Source: Coraliomargarita sp. (GTDB lineage: Bacteria; Verrucomicrobiota; Verrucomicrobiia; Opitutales; Coraliomargaritaceae). From it: a stretch of DNA of 64,000 nucleotides. Position numbers and translations under genes: made by a program. The stretch covers positions 98,822-162,821 of the forward strand of contig PAAN01000018.1 of NCBI GenBank assembly GCA_002699365.1, in the 5' to 3' direction. The notes beneath the pieces were generated by a model. The model saw only the letters and a program-made list of their open reading frames with translations. It was not told the origin of the DNA and did not search any database. Below, one piece after another: positions 57,730-64,000 of this stretch (its first letter is position 1; each line of letters starts with the position of its first letter).

Positions 57730-57875
57730 GATAAAACTTTCTACTCTAGAGGATTGGAAAGCGCGTGAAACTAGGTTTAACAGCTCTTAGCGCAAGTCCT
57801 TTTTTCTATTAAAAATATGACTGATGGATACCTTACGTATTGCCCTACCCCTAACTCGAGCACTTAATTTTATAC

Positions 57876-58319
57876 ATGCCTCACCATTCTTTAATAATTT
57901 CTATCGGTAGTGACCATGCTGGCTTTCCTCTCAAGGGCCCTATTAGTCAGCTATTAGAAGCCCGCGGACATACGGTTCTTGATTTTGGTTGTACGTCAGA
58001 GGACTCTTGCGATTACCCAGATTACGTACGTCCTGCAGCTCAAGCTGTTGCATTAGGCAAGGCTGATTTAGGCATAGTGCTTGGAGGCAGCGGTAACGGT
58101 GAGGCAATTGTAGCTAATAAGGTCAAGGGGGTACGCTGCGGAGTGTGCTGGGACACTTGGTCAGCGAGCATGACTAAAGAGCATAACAATGCAAATTGTA
58201 TTGCGATTGGCGCTCGCCCAGTTTCCGAGCAATTGGCTCTGAAAATTGTTACTGCTTGGCTGGATGCAACGTTCGAAGGTGGCAGGCACGATCGTAGAAT
58301 AAGCAAAATTGATGCTTAG
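57876..58319 (+). CDS. rpiB: Ribose-5-phosphate isomerase B
   Basis: IGSDHAGFPLKGPI, DYPDYVRPAAQAV, GIVLGGSGNGEAIVANKVKGVRCG. Confidence 0.93.
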   Translation: MPHHSLIISIGSDHAGFPLKGPISQLLEARGHTVLDFGCTSEDSCDYPDYVRPAAQAVALGKADLGIVLGGSGNGEAIVANKVKGVRCGVCWDTWSASMTKEHNNANCIAIGARPVSEQLALKIVTAWLDATFEGGRHDRRISKIDA

Positions 58320-58391
58320 TTAAGTCATGGCTTGAAAGATATCAAACTCATGCTCTCTATATGCATACTTATAATTTACTAAAATACACTC

Positions 58392-58961
58392 ATGGCAGAC
58401 AAAAATACTAAGCAAAATAATGGCGCTAAGATTCAGGAGCAGTTCCTTAAACAAAGAAAAATATTTCTCTGGGGGGAAGTAAGTGACAAGTCAGCTAAGG
58501 ATATAACTGAGAAGCTACTCTATTTGGAGACAGAGGCGCCCGGAAAAGAAATTATTTTTTATATCAACACACCAGGAGGTTCCATCACTGCAGGTATGGC
58601 GGTATACGACACCATGCAGCTTATTAGTTCTCCGATCAAGGTCGTCGTCACAGGTATGGCAGCAAGCATGGGATCGATTTTGCTTTGTGGAGCTACTAAG
58701 GGCAAACGTGTGCTTTATCCACACAGCCGCGTTCTAATCCACCAACCACTAATATCTGGACAAATGATCGCTGTCGCTGTCGACATTCATATACAAGCGC
58801 AAGAAATGGAACGTTTGAGAGATGAGCTAAATACAATATTAGCTAATTGTTCCGGACAACCACTTGAAAAGATTCAGCAAGACACGGACCGTGATTTTTA
58901 TATGACTGCCACTGAGGCAATCGATTACGGCTTAGCCGACGAAATTGTAGATTCAATTTAA
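58392..58961 (+). CDS. ClpP-family protease subunit, second paralogue
   Basis: FYINTPGGSITAGMAVYDTMQ, GMAASMGSILL, VLIHQPLISG. Confidence 0.92.
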   Translation: MADKNTKQNNGAKIQEQFLKQRKIFLWGEVSDKSAKDITEKLLYLETEAPGKEIIFYINTPGGSITAGMAVYDTMQLISSPIKVVVTGMAASMGSILLCGATKGKRVLYPHSRVLIHQPLISGQMIAVAVDIHIQAQEMERLRDELNTILANCSGQPLEKIQQDTDRDFYMTATEAIDYGLADEIVDSI

Positions 58962-59009
58962 GGAACCTTCCTGATTTTCTGCATAAGAAATTTGAACTAG
59001 TATCTATAC

Positions 59010-59043
59010 AAAAAAAGCCAGTTCCCCAAGAAACTGGCTTTTA
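59010..59043. terminator. Bidirectional Rho-independent terminator
   Basis: AAAGCCAGTT-ccccaaga-AACTGGCTTT stem with A/T flanks between convergent clpP2 and rplT. Confidence 0.88.
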
Positions 59044-59063
59044 AAATGAAGATAAATCAGCGA

Positions 59064-59423
59064 CTAAGCTGCGTTGGCTTGCTTTGCTTTTTCAATCAAG
59101 GCAACAAAAGCTGTCTCATCGTGAATAGCGAGCTCAGAGAGCTGCTTGCGGTCCATATCGATGTCTGCAGCCTTCAATCCATGCATGAAGCGGCTATAGT
59201 TAATGCCATTCGCACGGCATATTGCATTGATGCGAACAATCCAAAGTTGACGAAATTCGGTCTTTTTCTTCCGACGATCACGATACGCATACACTTCAGC
59301 GCGATCGACTGCGTCTTTCGCGTAACGAAAGAGTCGGGATTTATTACCAAAATAGCCCTTGGCTTTCTTGAGTACTTTTTTGCGACGTGCGAGCGTCGCG
59401 GGTCCATTTTTGGCTCTAGGCAT
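59064..59423 (-). CDS. rplT: 50S ribosomal protein L20
   Basis: MPRAKNGPATLARRKKVLKKAKGYFGNKSRLFRYAKDAV; WIVRINAICRANGINYSRFMHGL. Confidence 0.96.
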   Translation of the reverse strand: MPRAKNGPATLARRKKVLKKAKGYFGNKSRLFRYAKDAVDRAEVYAYRDRRKKKTEFRQLWIVRINAICRANGINYSRFMHGLKAADIDMDRKQLSELAIHDETAFVALIEKAKQANAA

Positions 59424-59512
59424 GTTATTTGTTCTCTCTTTTTATATCGCTGCTGGGTCGCCCATTTTCATGTTACCCGGTTAGCGTGAGTTAATTTGAT
59501 AAGCGATTAAGT

Positions 59513-59704
59513 TTAAGCGAATGGCAGTCCGCGGATGAGGTTTGCGCGCTGCCCGTCTGCGACGAGCTTACTGCTACCTGCACGGCGGCGTTGCTTCACA
59601 CTCTTATTACGAAGAAGGTGTCGGTGTCCTGGCGTACGACGAAGGAGTTTACCGGTACCAGTCTTCTTAAAGCGCTTGGCGATTGATTTACGTGTTTTCT
59701 GCAT
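59513..59704 (-). CDS. rpmI: 50S ribosomal protein L35
   Basis: KTRKSIAKRFKKTGTGKLLRRTPGHRHLLRNKSVKQRR; upstream of rplT. Confidence 0.94.
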   Translation of the reverse strand: MQKTRKSIAKRFKKTGTGKLLRRTPGHRHLLRNKSVKQRRRAGSSKLVADGQRANLIRGLPFA

Positions 59705-59828
59705 GAGAAATTTGGAAAAGATGCAGAAAACACAGTGTATGGGTGCCTATGTAAAGCACAATTTTAGTAAAGAAAGCATTGTAGTCACTCGAATCATCAA
59801 CCTAATCATTCATTTCAATACTATTTGA

Positions 59829-60506
59829 GTGAATTTACCACAGCTATCAGTTTATCTAAAAGGGTCCAATTACGGACGTATTCGTAAGCTCACAAGTTTC
59901 GAGAAGCACCATCATGAACCGGATCACTTCAGTGATGCCGCCCTCGAATTCGTCAGACGTATCGGCCATGAAGACGTAAAAAGATCAGCAGAACTTCTTT
60001 ATCAAGAAATTCGCAGACAATTTGCTTACAAGCGCCGCGACTTTAATTACATATGCGAAGACGGCTTCGCTAATATTAAGACCCCTGACTTTGAAATCGA
60101 AATACGTATCGATCAAGGGGTCGAAGTATCAGAGCCTAAAAATTACTGTATCAGCACAGTTGTTAATCGCTTAGATACTATAGAAGTTCAGCAAGATGAG
60201 CGCTTCACTGACTGCTTTAATAGCCACTGCGATCAAATCATAGTACAATTTCCTCAAGTAATCGATCTCAGTAGTAAAATTGATCAGATCGAAGCGATCA
60301 AAGAGTTTGCGAATTGTCTAGACTACGCACCAGATGCTAGCTCCTTTGATCTCAAATTAAGCGATCAAGACCTTCACATTCAGGTCACTGAAATGCAAAT
60401 GAGCTTCCGTTTGCTCACCTACCCAAATTTGAAGAAGTTATTGGACCTTAGCCAAAGAGCCTTCGATATACTAACGAAAAAAAGCGATATTATTTCGATA
60501 GACTAA
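59829..60506 (+). CDS. Hypothetical protein
   Basis: Intact 225-aa ORF, GTG start; no family recognised. Confidence 0.55.
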   Translation: MNLPQLSVYLKGSNYGRIRKLTSFEKHHHEPDHFSDAALEFVRRIGHEDVKRSAELLYQEIRRQFAYKRRDFNYICEDGFANIKTPDFEIEIRIDQGVEVSEPKNYCISTVVNRLDTIEVQQDERFTDCFNSHCDQIIVQFPQVIDLSSKIDQIEAIKEFANCLDYAPDASSFDLKLSDQDLHIQVTEMQMSFRLLTYPNLKKLLDLSQRAFDILTKKSDIISID

Positions 60507-60607
60507 ACACCATGGATTTTCATTATACATTATAAAACTTTATAACAATTAACCAAATTTTGCGAATCTAGTTGTATTCGCTTCAATTTAAAACGACATA
60601 ATAAAGT

Positions 60608-62014
60608 ATGAAAATGCGAACTGAGTCCGACTCCATGGGTCAAATGGAAGTCCCAATTAATGCCCTCTATGGAGCTTCTACTCAACGTGCAGTGCTGAAC
60701 TTTCCAATATCAGGAATTCCGATGGATCGAGCACTTATCCGTGCATATGGATTGATTAAGTTAGCAGCTGCCGAAGTTAATTCCGAGCTAGGTCTTTTAT
60801 CCGATGAAAAAAGAGAATTCATTACTCTTGCGGCTAAAGAAATTTATGATGGGCAGCATTATGAACAATTTCCAGTCGATGTTTATCAAACTGGATCAGG
60901 CACGTCGACTAACATGAATGTCAATGAGGTGATTGCCAATCGCAGTAACCAAATTAGCGCAAACACTACAAAAGATGGTAAGAACAATCTCTGCGTCCAC
61001 CCCAATGACGATGTAAATCAATCTCAGTCATCGAATGATACATTTCCCACTGCCATACACATTGCAATTAGCTTAAAGATAAAAAATGAATTGCTCCACG
61101 AACTAGAACTCTTTCATCAAGCGCTAGTTCAAAAATCTGAGGCATTTAAAGATGTTCTCAAGATAGGCAGAACTCATTTAATGGACGCCACGCCAATTAG
61201 CTTAGGGCAAGAATTTGGTGGTTATGCAAAACAACTTCAATATGCGATACAAAGATCCAATAAAGCCCTCGATGCTCTTTTAGAGCTGCCTTTAGGGGGC
61301 ACCGCAGTCGGGACAGGTCTAAACTGCGACAAAAATTTTGCTCCCAAAGCAATACAGATAATTTCAGACACCACTGAAGTTAAATTCAAGGAGGCCGAGA
61401 ATCATTTTGAAGCACAATCCGCTAAAGATGGATTGGTCGAGTGCCACGGGCAATTATCGACGATATGTACTTCCCTTTTTAAAATTGCGAACGATATAAG
61501 ACTTATGGGGTCTGGCCCACGCTGCTCCATTGGAGAAATTCAATTACCAGCGACCCAGCCTGGATCTTCAATCATGCCGGGCAAAGTCAATCCAGTCATG
61601 TCAGAATCACTAACCATGATCGCGGCTCGCGTATTTGGGAATCAAACAACAGTCACCTGGGCAGGCGCTAATGGTCATTTAGAACTCAACACGTACATGC
61701 CGCTCATGGCACATACTATTTTAGAGTCCTTACAATTGATCACAAGTGGACTTAAAGCATTTCGTGAGAATTGCTTACTAGGATTAGAAGCAGATCCACA
61801 AAGATGTGAGTCATTAATAGAATATTCACTTTCTATGGTCACTTCCTTAGCCCCTAAAATAGGCTATGACTTAGCCTCTGAAATTGCCAAAGAAAGTATC
61901 GCTACTAAAAGAACTGTTAGAGATATTTGTATTGAAAGAATGGATGCATTAAAAATGACTGCAGAAGAAATTAATACTATATTAGATCCTGCAAAAATGG
62001 CAGGCCTTGCTTAA
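60608..62014 (+). CDS. fumC: Class II fumarate hydratase
   Basis: YQTGSGTSTNMNVNEVIANR, SSNDTFPTAIHIA, GSSIMPGKVNPVMSE. Confidence 0.95.
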   Translation: MKMRTESDSMGQMEVPINALYGASTQRAVLNFPISGIPMDRALIRAYGLIKLAAAEVNSELGLLSDEKREFITLAAKEIYDGQHYEQFPVDVYQTGSGTSTNMNVNEVIANRSNQISANTTKDGKNNLCVHPNDDVNQSQSSNDTFPTAIHIAISLKIKNELLHELELFHQALVQKSEAFKDVLKIGRTHLMDATPISLGQEFGGYAKQLQYAIQRSNKALDALLELPLGGTAVGTGLNCDKNFAPKAIQIISDTTEVKFKEAENHFEAQSAKDGLVECHGQLSTICTSLFKIANDIRLMGSGPRCSIGEIQLPATQPGSSIMPGKVNPVMSESLTMIAARVFGNQTTVTWAGANGHLELNTYMPLMAHTILESLQLITSGLKAFRENCLLGLEADPQRCESLIEYSLSMVTSLAPKIGYDLASEIAKESIATKRTVRDICIERMDALKMTAEEINTILDPAKMAGLA

Positions 62015-62110
62015 TTTCATTACTAGTTGATTTAAGCCACGATCGTCCTTACTTGCGCTAATTAATGCAGATGCCGATTCTGTAATACAGCAGTTTTTTA
62101 GATTGCTAAA

Positions 62111-62431
62111 TTAATTAAACGAGCGACCACAACCACAAGTACTGCTAGCATTTGGGTTACGAATTTCAAAACCCTTGCCATTTAAGCCGTCGTCAAAGTG
62201 AATTTCACTACCATCTAGATATTCAAGACTGGTGGCATCGATTAAAAATGTCACACCATTGTGGGACAACTCTGCGTCACCCTCCTTGGAATCGTCGAAA
62301 GACATACCATACTCAAATCCGGAGCAACCACCAGCCTCGACGAAAATTCTAAGTCGCTGACTAGCTGCGGCTTTTTCCTGTTGCATGCCCAATATATGAG
62401 TAGCGGCGCTATCCGTAATTGTAATCATTTT
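62111..62431 (-). CDS. HesB/IscA/ErpA-type iron-sulfur cluster assembly protein
   Basis: MITITDSAATHIL, EAGGCSGFEYGMSFDD, SSTCGCGRSF. Confidence 0.92.
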   Translation of the reverse strand, partial: KMITITDSAATHILGMQQEKAAASQRLRIFVEAGGCSGFEYGMSFDDSKEGDAELSHNGVTFLIDATSLEYLDGSEIHFDDGLNGKGFEIRNPNASSTCGCGRSFN

Positions 62432-62641
62432 GCTAGCCAACACCAGTCAATCACGAGTGTCAACTCATGCATACGAACAACAAATGAATTAAATATATTT
62501 ATGAAGCATTTTTTATGCTAGATTAAAAAAATCGTCTTGCAGACCTCATTACATATGATTTTTATTATGTTTGTAGATTCATTTTCTGCAACAACTGCTC
62601 AAAAAACCTGTCTACTGCCCTCAATAGGCTTCATAGAAACT

Positions 62642-64000
62642 ATGTGCGCGCTCGAATTTCAACAATCACAAAAGCAAACTCAATCGCTTGTACTAGCGCC
62701 GCAGTTGCGAAATTCTCTAAAAATTTTGCAAGCCCCAGCAGTGGATCTGCGTACCTCTATTTTAGAGGAGTTACAAGCGAATCCACTACTCGAAGAGTTA
62801 TCCATCGATAGTATTAGTGTTGAGGAGCGCATCAGTGAGCCAGATGCAAGTGAGCCAGAGCCGGAAAAAGAGTTAGATTTTGATGCTGAAGACTATAGTA
62901 TTCTTGAGCGCATGAGCGAAGATGTGCGCGAGCAATTTGCCCAGGAAAATACTCCTTCACTTATCACAAACGAAGCGGCAGAACGGCGAGAACATTTTAT
63001 GAACTCGCTTACTGTTGGAGTCTCACTGCAGCAACATCTAATCGAGCAAGCCGACCTGGCCGACTGTACCGATACGCAGAGAGAAGCCCTCACCTACCTA
63101 ATTGGTAGCCTCAACGAGAGTGGCTTCTTGACGGAAACTTTATCAAATGTAGCCCTCACTAGCCGCGTTGCGTACAGCGCAGTTAAAAGCGCAGCAACTT
63201 TATTAAAATCATTCGACCCTCCGGGAATCGGTACAAATGATATGCAAGACTGCTTGATTACACAGTTAGAATTAAATGGGCGTGGCAATTCTGTTGCTGC
63301 GCGTATTGTGCGAGATTATTTCAAGCTCCTCGTTCGCCGGAGAATACCCGAACTATCGCGTAAGACAGGCACTACAACCGACGATATACAAACTGCTATT
63401 GAAGAAATCGCGACTCTAGATCCTGCCCCTGGAAAGCGCTTCAGCGCTGACAGCAATACTGTTATCGAACCAGATGTAACGGTTTTTAAAGATGATTACG
63501 GTCAATGGCAGGTAGTCCTTAACAATGACTATATTCCTCGCTTAAGAATTAGCGGAGTCTATAAAGAAATGCTTGCTAAAGGAACCCTTAGTAAAAAAGA
63601 AAAGGACTTTATGCTCGAGCGCATGCGATCTGGAAAATTCCTAATTAATTCAATTGAGCAGCGCCAACAAACCATCGAGCGCATTACCCGCGAAATTCTA
63701 TCTTTTCAGTCCGACTTTTTTGAGCATGGAATAGCAAAGTTAAGACCACTAACTATGAATACAATTGCGCAAACTGTAGAGGTACATGAGACGACTGTAT
63801 CGCGTGCTATTGCAAATAAATATATGCGCTCTCCGCATGGTGTCTTTGCCTTCAAATACTTTTTTACTCCTGGTTTCACCTCAAGTAGTGGAGAATCTGT
63901 ATCGAATAAATCAATTAAAGATATGATCGCGCATCTTATTGAGGAAGAAAATACAGCAAAGCCCTACTCTGACCAAAAAATAGTCGATCTATTAAAACAA
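62642..64000 (+). CDS. rpoN: RNA polymerase sigma-54 factor, 3'-truncated by window edge (absent from ORF track)
   Basis: Translated: [52 protein letters not shown] ... [42 protein letters not shown]. Confidence 0.93.
   Translation, partial: MCALEFQQSQKQTQSLVLAPQLRNSLKILQAPAVDLRTSILEELQANPLLEELSIDSISVEERISEPDASEPEPEKELDFDAEDYSILERMSEDVREQFAQENTPSLITNEAAERREHFMNSLTVGVSLQQHLIEQADLADCTDTQREALTYLIGSLNESGFLTETLSNVALTSRVAYSAVKSAATLLKSFDPPGIGTNDMQDCLITQLELNGRGNSVAARIVRDYFKLLVRRRIPELSRKTGTTTDDIQTAIEEIATLDPAPGKRFSADSNTVIEPDVTVFKDDYGQWQVVLNNDYIPRLRISGVYKEMLAKGTLSKKEKDFMLERMRSGKFLINSIEQRQQTIERITREILSFQSDFFEHGIAKLRPLTMNTIAQTVEVHETTVSRAIANKYMRSPHGVFAFKYFFTPGFTSSSGESVSNKSIKDMIAHLIEEENTAKPYSDQKIVDLLKQ

Noticed and set aside
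57547-57768. 73-aa plus-strand ORF
   Set aside because: Antisense to the real rpmG (L33) gene.
59046-59489. 147-aa plus-strand ORF opposite rplT
   Set aside because: Antisense shadow of L20.
62893-63288. Two minus-strand ORFs (66 and 64 aa) near the window end
   Set aside because: Antisense to the rpoN reading frame running off the right edge.

Overview
The window is about 64 kb of AT-rich bacterial chromosome, densely packed with housekeeping genes. Taxon is inferred from gene content only: probably Verrucomicrobiota, Opitutae-like. I saw no CRISPR array, IS element, prophage, rRNA or tRNA. Main blocks: tig-clpP-clpX; sucCD; fabF-acpP-fabG; folD/RDD; proC; dnaK-groES-groEL; rnc-mfd-PPIase; menD-menB; tsaB-like/alr; a diadenylate cyclase fusion; nuoA; TPR lipoprotein-dnaG-rpoD-tatA; an ABC exporter operon; a cluster of poorly characterised genes at 51.7-54.7 kb; tolB-like/mrp; rpmG; rpiB; a second clpP; rpmI-rplT; fumC; erpA-like; and the 5' part of rpoN. 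The most interesting signals are inside apparently ordinary genes: (1) DnaG has lost three of the four CHC2 zinc-finger ligands; (2) an EIIA(PtsN)-like domain is fused to a DacZ-type diadenylate cyclase with a Glu-to-Gly change in a conserved motif; (3) a PhoD-family protein has its metal-binding motifs replaced, so it looks like a pseudoenzyme; (4) RpoD carries a histone-H1-like N-terminal extension built from a 93-bp tandem repeat; (5) there is a divergent ECF-sigma-like protein next to another lineage-type hypothetical. The ORF track missed rpmG (L33, 56 aa) and the rpoN gene running off the right edge. All family calls were made by eye and need HMM or structure confirmation.
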